NCBI GenBank assembly: GCA_002306975.1
Contig: DBTI01000247.1
Location: 1 to 11,481 of the forward strand
Direction of reading: 5' to 3'
DNA length: 11,481 bases
Source of the DNA: Ruminococcaceae bacterium UBA1320
GTDB taxonomy: Bacteria > Bacillota > Clostridia > Oscillospirales > Ethanoligenentaceae
Position 1 is the stretch's first letter; every line of letters begins with the position of its first letter. Below are positions 1-5,297 of this stretch, piece after piece. The position numbers and the translations under genes were made by a program. Under the pieces are notes generated by a model. That model did no database searches. It saw only the letters and a list, made by a program, of their open reading frames with translations, and was not told the origin of the DNA.

Positions 1-1104
1 CGCGGAAATCTCTGTGATTGGGCCGGAACAATTCTCACATACCTTTAGCTTGCCGTTTTTAAATGCTGCGGCTGTTTCGCGTATACCGTCCACAACATCA
101 TTGTCAGCCCCGCGCACTTGATAGCGACTATGTTTACGAATACAAGCGATAAACGACGCAGCGGACGGGTCGATAATGATTTCTCTTATGTGCCGTTTAC
201 CTGCGAGCGTTTCAAGCTCTGTGTAATACTCTTCATCTGTAAGTTGCTTGCGCGTGTCTCTGCCGGAGTGGTAATATTCATCAAATCGATACCAAATGCC
301 CTTAGACAAGCCGTACAAACCCGCACTAAATGGGTTCAGAGTGCCATAGTCGATTGATATATAGAACTTAACATATTGTCTATCCTCTAATGGTACAATT
401 CCTTGACCGTTTGCAACGTCAGGATATATCAATCCCTCTGCCGAAACCCACTTACCTAAAATGTAGCGATCATAAAATACACCGGCAAATGACGATTTTG
501 CTTTTTCAATTGCTTTTGGGGAGAGAGCAGGATTATCTTCCATCAAGAAATGTAAGTGTTTCGCATTATGATCTGTGGATTTCAGCACCCAATTAAGATA
601 AAACCAGTGTTTTGGATTATCAGGGTTACAGTTAAACCACAGTTTTGACGTATCAATTGACAGTGTGCGCGTGATTGCCTGCTCGACAAAGCTTTGCGGC
701 ATTAATGCAACTTCGTCAAACAACACACCGCATAAGGTTATGCCCTGTATAAGCATGTAGCTGCTTTCATCTTTGCCGCCAAATATATAGAAATAATTTA
801 CCCGCCCATGTTTCTTGATCGTCATAAGAGACACAGAGCGGGTATAAGTGATATCGTATTGTTTTTGAATACTACGAATTTGTAACAATGGCATGATAAT
901 GTTACGTTCGGACGCTCGGACTGTTTTTCCACATATGGCAAAATTGCAGCCGTCAAACTCATGCATAGCCCATTCGACAAAAGCCATTGACATCATGATT
1001 GTTTTTCCGGAACGCACAGCGCCGTCACAAATTAGAACGTCGTACTTTTCGCGTAAAAATGTAAATATTTCTACTTGCTTTGGCGATATACTATCAAACC
1101 TCAC
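1..1104 (-). CDS. terL: Phage terminase large subunit, PBSX-like (3' end outside window)
   Basis: ATP-driven DNA packaging motor and nuclease that fills the procapsid. The open frame reads from a GTG at 1102-1104 without a stop to base 1, giving 368 residues; the C-terminus lies beyond the left edge. Visible motifs: Walker A GAVRSGKT at residues 28-35, Walker B VLFDE at 127-131, the coupling-type motif FNCNP at 157-161, then a nuclease half with SIDYG (Asp252) and IIDPS (Asp312), the usual acidic metal ligands of the RNase H-like fold. The GTG overlaps the last codons of the small subunit gene (shared 1094-1104), a typical translationally coupled pair. The start is chosen from this overlap and from a GAGG/GGTG stretch 8-12 bases upstream. 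The family is usually somewhat over 400 residues, so only the tip is missing. The assignment is secure; the PBSX subfamily is judged from the spacing and wording of the motifs. Confidence 0.95.
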   Translation of the reverse strand, partial: MRFDSISPKQVEIFTFLREKYDVLICDGAVRSGKTIMMSMAFVEWAMHEFDGCNFAICGKTVRASERNIIMPLLQIRSIQKQYDITYTRSVSLMTIKKHGRVNYFYIFGGKDESSYMLIQGITLCGVLFDEVALMPQSFVEQAITRTLSIDTSKLWFNCNPDNPKHWFYLNWVLKSTDHNAKHLHFLMEDNPALSPKAIEKAKSSFAGVFYDRYILGKWVSAEGLIYPDVANGQGIVPLEDRQYVKFYISIDYGTLNPFSAGLYGLSKGIWYRFDEYYHSGRDTRKQLTDEEYYTELETLAGKRHIREIIIDPSAASFIACIRKHSRYQVRGADNDVVDGIRETAAAFKNGKLKVCENCSGPITEISA

Positions 1105-1555
1105 GCTTTTTCACCGCCTCGGATATCGCATTATATAAATTGTCGTTCTCGTCGTCGTCAGTACCATGCTGTTCCGGCTGTTTGTCGCGCCACTGCTCCG
1201 GCTTGCGGTTCTTTAACCAAAAGATTTGTGCGGTGGTATCGGGTACAACTTCTTTTATGGTTTCAGTGATTTTTTGTTCGCCTTGCTCGTTTGTTTCTAC
1301 TTTCTTTTCAGTGAATTTATAACCTTTGGCGCGTTTAAGCAAAGCGTTCTCGACCTCTATGTCCACAATTTCTTTGCCCTTTTTTAAGGCATTGCAAATA
1401 TCGCAGTGATCTTGTTTGTATCTGTAAAGCGTTGCTACGTTTACACTCATGTTGTGTGCTATCTGTTTATCCGTCAGACCATCACGCGCCCATGCTTCTA
1501 GCAGTGTCAGGCCGTCCGGTGTAAGCCACTTCTGATATTTTCCTTTTGCCACCAT
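1094..1555 (-). CDS. terS: Phage terminase small subunit
   Basis: DNA-recognition subunit of the packaging terminase; it binds the packaging site and feeds DNA to the large subunit. 153 residues from the ATG at 1553-1555. An in-frame GTG two codons earlier (1559-1561) is possible, but GAGAGG sits five bases before the ATG. The N-terminal half has a helix-turn-helix (GLTDKQIAHNM, then VATLYRYK) followed by the phrase ALKKGKE.VDIEVENALLKRA, which is characteristic of small terminases in Firmicutes phages. Further on comes TTAQIFWLKNRKPEQWRDK, the usual closing motif of this family. The tail is acidic and charged. The gene lies directly upstream of, and overlaps, the large subunit gene. The upstream zinc-protein ORF runs 74 bases into its 5' end, an unusually long overlap for this window. 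Confidence is high for function. Confidence 0.92.
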   Translation of the reverse strand: MVAKGKYQKWLTPDGLTLLEAWARDGLTDKQIAHNMSVNVATLYRYKQDHCDICNALKKGKEIVDIEVENALLKRAKGYKFTEKKVETNEQGEQKITETIKEVVPDTTAQIFWLKNRKPEQWRDKQPEQHGTDDDENDNLYNAISEAVKKREV

Positions 1556-1703
1556 CGCCACCTCTCTTACTTTGGATTATATTTATAGCATTACAGTGAA
1601 AGCACGGACTTTGTGTATCACTGTATTTATCTGCATGTATTTTGCCTTTACATTCGCTGCACTTTACTGTATGGGTAAATATGATTTGCTCCGTGTTTAT
1701 CAC
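1482..1703 (-). CDS. Small zinc-ribbon protein of unknown function
   Basis: A 73-residue ORF if translated from the GTG at 1701-1703. It has two Cys pairs, KCSECKGK and SPCFHCNA, about 18 residues apart, which suggests one bound zinc. The rest, a Gly/Lys/Arg-rich tail after INIIQSK, overlaps the start of the terminase small subunit gene in another frame and may be a by-product of late termination. The start is uncertain. The GTG has little room for a ribosome site, while AGAGG at 1704-1708 is placed eight bases before an in-frame ACG (1692-1694), which would give MEQIIFTHTVKCS. This is the first gene after the predicted terminator, so it is read with the late genes. It could be a small structural or packaging accessory protein; nothing shows which. 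The Cys pairs make it more likely real than not. Confidence 0.6.
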   Translation of the reverse strand: MINTEQIIFTHTVKCSECKGKIHADKYSDTQSPCFHCNAINIIQSKRGGDGGKRKISEVAYTGRPDTARSMGA

Positions 1704-1713
1704 CTCTAATTTT

Positions 1714-1756
1714 TAAAAAAAGTAGCACCCCACCGATTATTACCGATAGGGTGCTA
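1714..1756 (-). terminator. Rho-independent terminator between early and late genes
   Basis: On the minus strand an 8-base perfect stem, TAGCACCC (1749-1756) with GGGTGCTA (1723-1730), closes an 18-base loop and is followed by C and a run of seven T (1715-1721). The plus strand has no U-tract after the stem, so it acts leftward only. It separates the DUF1492-type regulator from the late packaging genes. The loop holds two copies of ATCGGT, which could allow other pairings or protein contact. Confidence 0.8.
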
Positions 1757-1798
1757 AATAAAGGAGGAGTTGAAAAATGAAATTGTTTGACTTATCAC
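1715..1798 (-). ncRNA. Possible short leader RNA ending at the terminator
   Basis: If the predicted promoter at 1805-1834 is active, RNA would start near 1798 and end in the U-tract at about 1715, some 80 nt. It contains CUCCUCCUUUA (1759-1769 read leftward), which is complementary to strong Shine-Dalgarno sites. It could be a lambda 6S-like leader that is read through when an antiterminator is present, a small regulatory RNA, or nothing. The call rests only on a promoter match and a good terminator. Confidence 0.25.
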
Positions 1799-1804
1799 AC
1801 ATAC

Positions 1805-1834
1805 ACTATATCATGTGTTCAATAGGACATTCAA
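1805..1834 (-). promoter_or_regulatory. Candidate sigma-A promoter for the late region
   Basis: On the minus strand, -35 TTGAAT (1829-1834), an 18-base spacer and -10 TATAGT (1805-1810) preceded by TGA, an extended -10. The -10 overlaps the stop codon of the DUF1492-type gene. The only structure between it and the late genes is the terminator at 1714-1756, so transcription of the terminase would need read-through or antitermination. The two hexamers match the consensus at 4/6 and 5/6. It is plausible but could be chance. Confidence 0.4.
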
Positions 1835-2234
1835 GGACATATTTGACTGCGTCTAGTGCTTTCCCGTGAATACGGCATACTTGCTTGTAACAATAATTCA
1901 TGTTCACTGAGATTTTCTCAAACTTCTCGCCATTTATGTACCGCCGATATAGCACTGCGCGTTGTATTGGGTCTTTGATCTGTCTAATTACTCCACTGAC
2001 TATATTTTGCGTATTATGTGATAAACTAATGCTGTTCTCTACCTCGGTGACCATATCGGCATATTCAGTAATTATACGTTCCATCTTGTTATCTTGCGTA
2101 GACTGTACTTTGTCCGGGTTAAGTGTCGTAGTGGTTTTGGTTGCAATTTCACGTAACTTACGTATCTTGTCCAGTTTAGCATCAATCTCGCGCTGTGCGT
2201 TCTGATATTGCCATAAAAATTCTTTAGCTGTCAT
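1806..2234 (-). CDS. DUF1492-type phage regulator (sigma-region-4/ArpU-like)
   Basis: 142 residues from ATG 2232-2234, with AGAGGGG four bases upstream. The N-terminus MTAKEFLWQYQNAQREIDAKLDKIRKL-type coiled coil, the middle phrase NPDKVQST, and the C-terminal AVLYRRYINGEKFEKISVNMN followed by YCYKQVCRIHGKAL make the pattern I associate with DUF1492 proteins of Firmicutes phages. These end in a sigma-70 region-4-like helix-turn-helix (roughly residues 93-132). Proteins of this kind sit just before the packaging genes and are thought to switch on late transcription, like ArpU or RinA; that role is inferred from position and fold. The start overlaps the upstream gene by ATGA. It stops with TAG. 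The candidate late promoter lies in its last codons, and the terminator lies 50 bases downstream. Family assignment is fairly sure; function is moderately sure. Confidence 0.75.
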   Translation of the reverse strand: MTAKEFLWQYQNAQREIDAKLDKIRKLREIATKTTTTLNPDKVQSTQDNKMERIITEYADMVTEVENSISLSHNTQNIVSGVIRQIKDPIQRAVLYRRYINGEKFEKISVNMNYCYKQVCRIHGKALDAVKYVLECPIEHMI

Positions 2235-2518
2235 GCAACCCCTCTTTTCGCTTTATTTGCTTTTGTTATGTAAGCATTCACGGTATTTATATTTATCTCC
2301 AATTTATCCGCTATTTCAGATCGCTTATAGCCGACATCGCGTAAAGCTACAACTTTACCATATCTATCATGGTCAGGTTCTGATCTGCTGCGATATTTAG
2401 CTATAAAATCATCAGCGTTAAAATTGTTAACGTGTTTGCCCACATATTCCATGTTGCAAAGATAATGTATCAAAGCTTTTAATTTCCAAGCGCTATCGCC
2501 TCTAACTTCTTTAGTCAT
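2231..2518 (-). CDS. Small helix-turn-helix protein
   Basis: 95 residues from ATG 2516-2518, with GGAGG six bases upstream. The C-terminal half (about residues 53-87) has a clear helix-turn-helix of the sigma-region-4/LuxR type: YGKVVALRDVGYKRSEIA, then DKLEININTVNAYITKA. The N-terminal half (SAWKLKALIHYLCNMEYVGK) is helical with no family I recognise. The gene overlaps the DUF1492-type gene by ATGA, so the two are probably co-translated. Together they may form the early-to-late control pair. It might also be a small DNA-binding partner of the terminase. DNA binding is a fair inference; the target is unknown. Confidence 0.65.
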   Translation of the reverse strand: MTKEVRGDSAWKLKALIHYLCNMEYVGKHVNNFNADDFIAKYRSRSEPDHDRYGKVVALRDVGYKRSEIADKLEININTVNAYITKANKAKRGVA

Positions 2519-2567
2519 GATGTGCCTCCAATCTAATTTGTTCTAATTCTTCGGGTGTAAATGGCAC
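2511..2567 (-). CDS. 18-residue minicistron
   Basis: GTG 2565-2567 to TAA 2511-2513 encodes MPFTPEELEQIRLEAHHD. The GTG shares its G with the TAG stop of the upstream gene, and GGTGAT lies five bases before it. Its stop lies inside the start region of the HTH gene (ATGACTAA, eight shared bases). This is the same style of coupling as between all other genes here. The opening MPFTPEELE resembles the start of longer small phage proteins that I remember, so it may be a remnant. Its main use could be to carry ribosomes to the next start. Confidence 0.4.
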   Translation of the reverse strand: MPFTPEELEQIRLEAHHD

Positions 2568-2902
2568 TATGAATCACCGCCCTCCAATGCCTTAATTGCT
2601 TCTTGCTCGGTGAGAAAGACGGTTTTACCAAATGCTTTCGGCTTAATTTCATAGTCAACCCACCGTGAATTGCATTCACCGTTCGGAAAAAACTTTTCTG
2701 TATGAGCATAAATATTTACATACTCGGTGATAGAAATTCTTTCAACTTTTAGCGTTTCGCCTTTAGTATTGTAAATCGTGTCTCCAATTTTACACGGCAG
2801 CTCAATCAAATTTGCTTCTTTAAGCATCTGTCTTGCCGCCTGTGAGTTAACATCGGGTGACTTCTCAAGAAGGGATAAGACTTGGGTTAATGTATCAGGC
2901 AT
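2567..2902 (-). CDS. Conserved phage/mobile-element protein of unknown function
   Basis: 111 residues from ATG 2900-2902, which overlaps the upstream TAA as TAATG; GAGAGGTGA lies ahead of it. The N-terminal 30 residues are helical. They are followed by LPCKIGDTIYNTKGETLKVERISIT, a small beta-type domain, and the C-terminal motif FGKTVFLTEQEAIKALE. I know this combination from many small hypothetical proteins in Clostridia phages and conjugative elements, without a function. No catalytic motif or membrane segment is visible. It ends with TAG, one of three genes in this window to do so. The ORF is surely real; its role is unknown. Confidence 0.7.
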   Translation of the reverse strand: MPDTLTQVLSLLEKSPDVNSQAARQMLKEANLIELPCKIGDTIYNTKGETLKVERISITEYVNIYAHTEKFFPNGECNSRWVDYEIKPKAFGKTVFLTEQEAIKALEGGDS

Positions 2903-3072
2903 TAGCAGTCACCTCTCACAGTAATTTTGCTTGGGTCAATCCTTCCAGTTTTGCAGAGATAATACACATGCTGGGCAAGTTCTGCCTGAGTATGATGGAA
3001 CTCGTCCAAAGTTGCTATTTTTGGATTGTTTCTACGCTCATACTCTTTTATAAGGTGCTCAAACTTTGTCAC
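2902..3072 (-). CDS. 56-residue unknown protein
   Basis: GTG 3070-3072 to TAA 2902-2904 encodes 56 residues beginning MTKFEHLIKEYERRN and ending SKITVRGDC. The GTG overlaps the TGA of the upstream gene (GTGA), a AAGGACGGTGAT-like ribosome site precedes it, and its stop overlaps the next ATG (TAATG). Without it there would be a 170-base hole in an otherwise fully packed operon. The sequence is mostly helical and charged with two Cys. I do not recognise a family. Confidence 0.6.
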   Translation of the reverse strand: MTKFEHLIKEYERRNNPKIATLDEFHHTQAELAQHVYYLCKTGRIDPSKITVRGDC

Positions 3073-3533
3073 CCCTTATCACCGTCCTTTTCCGGTTTAT
3101 GTGCATAGGCAAGCCATGTTTTGCCGTAATCTTTCCACCGATAGCCATTTGCATTGAGCGTAATAATCCGTGGCTTTCCAAATAGTGTATTAAAATTATC
3201 TATAAGTGCATAATTGCTTGAAATAGGTCTTAGTATATCTCGAATCCAAATATGATCGAGTAGCATCGCTTCACCCATCAGAAGTGATGGGTTGCTGTCC
3301 GGCACTGAATAAAATGTATAGCTAAATCTTCCGACTTGCATATGTGAGGTAGGCGGGTTGTCGGGCTGGGTGCGGCGGTTCAGCGTTTCTATTGCGCCGT
3401 AAAAGCTTTTGTCTTGAAACGTGATACATTTTCCACATTTACGGCATACCGCCTGATAAATTCGGTTTTCCTCATAGGTTACTTTCAGTTCTGCGCAGCA
3501 CCACGGGCATAACGCTTTCAATTCTTCACTCAT
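3069..3533 (-). CDS. Zinc-ribbon protein, Lar-like N-terminus
   Basis: 154 residues from ATG 3531-3533, with GGAGG a few bases upstream and an ATGA overlap with the preceding gene. Longer in-frame readings upstream lack a ribosome site. The N-terminus has LCPWC (Cys9, Cys12), VCRKC (Cys30, Cys33) and then AIETLNRRT. This layout matches the Lar-type domain (zinc ribbon ending in a helix with a WNRR-like motif) named after the Rac prophage restriction-alleviation protein. The remaining about 100 residues (GRFSYTFYSVPDSNPSL onward, with NGYRWKDYGKTWLAYAHKPE at the end) match nothing I know. Antirestriction is only suggested by the N-terminal resemblance, and many such ribbons have other roles. 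Confidence 0.65.
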   Translation of the reverse strand: MSEELKALCPWCCAELKVTYEENRIYQAVCRKCGKCITFQDKSFYGAIETLNRRTQPDNPPTSHMQVGRFSYTFYSVPDSNPSLLMGEAMLLDHIWIRDILRPISSNYALIDNFNTLFGKPRIITLNANGYRWKDYGKTWLAYAHKPEKDGDKG

Positions 3534-3778
3534 TTCGATTCCTCCAATTTTCTGCCACAATTTATGCAGTAATGGTCAACACCCATAATTGGGAATCCGC
3601 TGTCAACGTATGACGCATGTTGTTCTATTGACGCATCATTGCAGTATTTGCACCCTTTTTCACGCTCCTGCTTTTCACAAAGGGCAGTGGCGGCTAATTT
3701 CATATATCCGCGTGTTTGCTCAATACCATTTATAGCGGCTCTGCTAAAAAAATTAATTGTTCTTTCAATCTCACTCAC
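3530..3778 (-). CDS. Small zinc-ribbon protein
   Basis: 82 residues from GTG 3776-3778, overlapping the upstream TGA as GTGA; AAAGGATGATGC lies just before it. The C-terminal half carries GCKYC (Cys43, Cys46) and YCINCGRKL (Cys71, Cys74), a single treble-clef or ribbon-type zinc site. The N-terminal half is helical (IERTINFFSRAAINGIEQTRGYMKLA). It has no known function. It is one of several consecutive genes with the same kind of Cys arrangement, which points to a set of small nucleic-acid or protein-binding accessory factors. Confidence 0.65.
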   Translation of the reverse strand: MSEIERTINFFSRAAINGIEQTRGYMKLAATALCEKQEREKGCKYCNDASIEQHASYVDSGFPIMGVDHYCINCGRKLEESK

Positions 3779-4044
3779 TTTGCATCATCCTTTCGCTTGC
3801 CTTGAATACATCCAAAATCTACTGGAACATATGCGTGCAAGTGCCGACAATAAAGGTAATTTGCATTTCCTGTATCGCCTTCATTACATTTGCATCTTAC
3901 ACACTTCACCGGAGCTGGAACAAGGTCAACAGTGGGGGCATTGTCAATTTGGTCTTGCGTATACGCTTCAACAGGTTCAAAAGCATGTATACTGTATAAC
4001 ATTTTTGATTCTTTTCTCAATTCATCAGCATCAATGTATCGCAT
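3775..4044 (-). CDS. Small Cys-rich (zinc-binding) phage protein
   Basis: 89 residues from ATG 4042-4044, with GAAAGGG upstream; the start lies 14 bases inside the preceding gene. The opening MRYIDADELRKE and the phrase QDQIDNAPTVDLVPAPV are hallmarks of a very common unnamed Firmicutes phage protein group. After them comes KCVRCKC (Cys48, 51, 53) with YCRHLHAYVPVDFGC (Cys66 to Cys79), probably a zinc site. Role unknown. The TGA stop overlaps the GTG of the next gene. Confidence 0.7.
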   Translation of the reverse strand: MRYIDADELRKESKMLYSIHAFEPVEAYTQDQIDNAPTVDLVPAPVKCVRCKCNEGDTGNANYLYCRHLHAYVPVDFGCIQGKRKDDAK

Positions 4045-4492
4045 TTGACTTCACCCTTTCATATTGATTATGAAATTTTACTTTGCAGAAAATGTCTTGT
4101 TCTTTCCATCCAAGCCATAATCTATTAAGTAAAAGTCGTCTACTGATTCCTGTAATTTTTGACCATTCAGTAACTGAGTGTCGTTCGCCGTTATATTCAA
4201 TAATCCTTGCCGATGACCGATTGTTGGCCTGCAACTTTTTTGTTGCCCATCTGCAATTATCAGGCGAATACCCTTTAAAAACATCAATTCTATCAATTGT
4301 TAGTCCCTTCTCGTATCCGCTTAATTCTACCCATTGCTTAAATTTTTCGATATCGTGCCATTCGTCACAAACAATAATTCCTTTTGCTCCATAATCCCAA
4401 TAGTTCCCCGCTTTCTTACGATAGCATCTATCCATCATGCTTCGGTAAGAGCCATACCAAGGCTCTTTATAATGCCCATGTTTATACGGCAT
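4031..4492 (-). CDS. HNH-type endonuclease (homing-like)
   Basis: 153 residues from ATG 4490-4492; AAAGGATGAT lies just upstream, so this Met is preferred to earlier in-frame ones. The text Y.SMMDRCYRKKAGNYWDYGAKGIIVCDEW, then LTIDRID and YSPDNCRWATKKLQANN, is the pattern of small phage HNH endonucleases (the Cys/Asp/Asn-rich core at residues about 20-92). It is followed by a C-terminal DNA-binding helix-turn-helix like the NUMOD modules (YNGERHSVTEWSKITGISRR, residues 100-119). Free-standing enzymes of this type cut phage DNA and spread as selfish genes, though some serve in packaging. It overlaps both neighbours (11 and 14 bases), so it is well fitted into the operon and not a fresh insertion. 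The specific cut site is unknown. Confidence 0.75.
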   Translation of the reverse strand: MPYKHGHYKEPWYGSYRSMMDRCYRKKAGNYWDYGAKGIIVCDEWHDIEKFKQWVELSGYEKGLTIDRIDVFKGYSPDNCRWATKKLQANNRSSARIIEYNGERHSVTEWSKITGISRRLLLNRLWLGWKEQDIFCKVKFHNQYERVKSNAIH

Positions 4493-4817
4493 TGCTATCA
4501 TCCTTTTCGTCCATTTTTGCACCACAGTTGCAATATGGAGTATTTTTCCGATTGCCTAGAAGTTTTCTGCCACACTCTGAGCACACAAAATAATGATTAT
4601 ATCCTCCACCTTGTCTAGGCCAATCCGATTGTACTTGTTTCCACGTTCCATGAACCACTTCCACCAGTTCACCCGCGGAGAGTTTGCGCATCGTTTCGGC
4701 AGCTTGGCGAAATGTACCATCGTTGTTCAAGCAAATAAGACGATACCTTATATCTGATCCTGCGTGTTCAAGACTTTCAATCCGTTCCGCACACTCTGCG
4801 GCATTCATTTCATTCAT
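4482..4817 (-). CDS. Zinc-ribbon protein of unknown function
   Basis: 111 residues from ATG 4815-4817, with GGAGG six bases before it. The N-terminal half is helical and acidic (MNEMNAAECAERIESLEHA). The C-terminal half is a ribbon: HGTWKQ, FVCSECGRK (Cys79, Cys82) and YCNCGAKMDE (Cys96, Cys98), with the second knuckle shortened from CxxC to CxC. The HG.W...CS.CG...YC..CGAKM pattern is very common in phages of Clostridia; its function is not known. The start overlaps the end of the RusA-like gene by eight bases. Confidence 0.7.
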   Translation of the reverse strand: MNEMNAAECAERIESLEHAGSDIRYRLICLNNDGTFRQAAETMRKLSAGELVEVVHGTWKQVQSDWPRQGGGYNHYFVCSECGRKLLGNRKNTPYCNCGAKMDEKDDSNAV

Positions 4818-5208
4818 TGTTTACCTCCGTCACTTCAACAGTTATAAACTGCTCATCATAAAACTTGTGTCTAATCTCTTGTACATATTGGCGGCTATCG
4901 TCCGTAATTATGTAGCCTTTCAAACAATCCTCAATCATTTTTGCCATATATGCATGATTAGAACAGTCAAGCCCATCGTTCCAGTAAAAAGTAATGCAGA
5001 TAGGTTTTATAAACGCCTGTAAAGGGCTTACCTTTGCAAGTGCTTCTTTAACAAGCCAATGCCAATAATCTTTATCAGCGTTGCGCTTTGTCCAATGCTT
5101 GCCTGCATAAATAGAGTTTAGCCCATATTCCCTACAAAACTTTGCTTTATTCATTTTACCTTTAGGCGTTTTTTTAGGCGGATAGGGTATAGTAAATTTT
5201 ATTTCCGT
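4810..5208 (-). CDS. rusA: RusA-like Holliday junction resolvase (ACG start?)
   Basis: Probable endodeoxyribonuclease that resolves four-way junctions made during phage recombination. The first ATG (5152-5154) gives only 114 residues and leaves out the N-terminal strand. Reading back in frame adds 18 codons beginning ACG GAA ATA AAA, that is MEIKFTIPYPPKK if ACG is read as Met. This is the expected RusA-type opening, and GGAGG lies exactly seven bases before the ACG (5206-5208). With that start the protein has 132 residues, a normal RusA length. The acidic core is LDCSNH (Asp81, Asn84), KMIEDCLKGYII (Asp94) and DDSRQYV (Asp103, Asp104), matching the Asp cluster used for metal binding. The gene overlaps the preceding 32-residue ORF by ten bases. 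Family confidence is good; the ACG start is an inference. The alternative is the internal ATG behind a weak AAAGG. Confidence 0.7.
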   Translation of the reverse strand, partial: TEIKFTIPYPPKKTPKGKMNKAKFCREYGLNSIYAGKHWTKRNADKDYWHWLVKEALAKVSPLQAFIKPICITFYWNDGLDCSNHAYMAKMIEDCLKGYIITDDSRQYVQEIRHKFYDEQFITVEVTEVNNE

Positions 5209-5297
5209 GCTGATTCCTCCAATTCTAATTTTTGGCTATTTACATACCGTTCGCGCATCATGTCTGCCTTTATTTCTTCCTCGAGCAACATTTTCAT
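5199..5297 (-). CDS. 32-residue charged ORF
   Basis: ATG 5295-5297 to TAA 5199-5201 encodes 32 residues starting MKMLLEEEIKADMMRERYV and ending LEESARK, an amphipathic charged helix. The ATG overlaps the TGA of the helicase gene (ATGA). Its 3' end contains the GGAGG of the RusA-like gene and runs over that gene's proposed ACG start. It has no known family. It may simply couple the two neighbours. Confidence 0.5.
   Translation of the reverse strand: MKMLLEEEIKADMMRERYVNSQKLELEESARK

Noticed and set aside
1900..2205. Plus-strand ORF of 101 codons rich in Ile, Leu and Ser
   Set aside because: Antisense to the DUF1492-type regulator, which has a ribosome site and family motifs; the hydrophobic reading is a shadow.
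3639..4067. Long plus-strand ORF of 142 codons
   Set aside because: It lies opposite three well-coupled minus-strand zinc-protein genes, has no ribosome site and a composition unlike a soluble phage protein; it is a mirror of the real genes.
4078..4296. Second minus-strand ORF of 72 codons inside the HNH gene
   Set aside because: It is in another frame of the HNH endonuclease gene, whose motifs span the whole region, and it lacks a ribosome site.
4031..4492. Recent homing-endonuclease insertion
   Set aside because: The gene overlaps both neighbours with shared start and stop regions, and no split gene or duplicated flank is visible.
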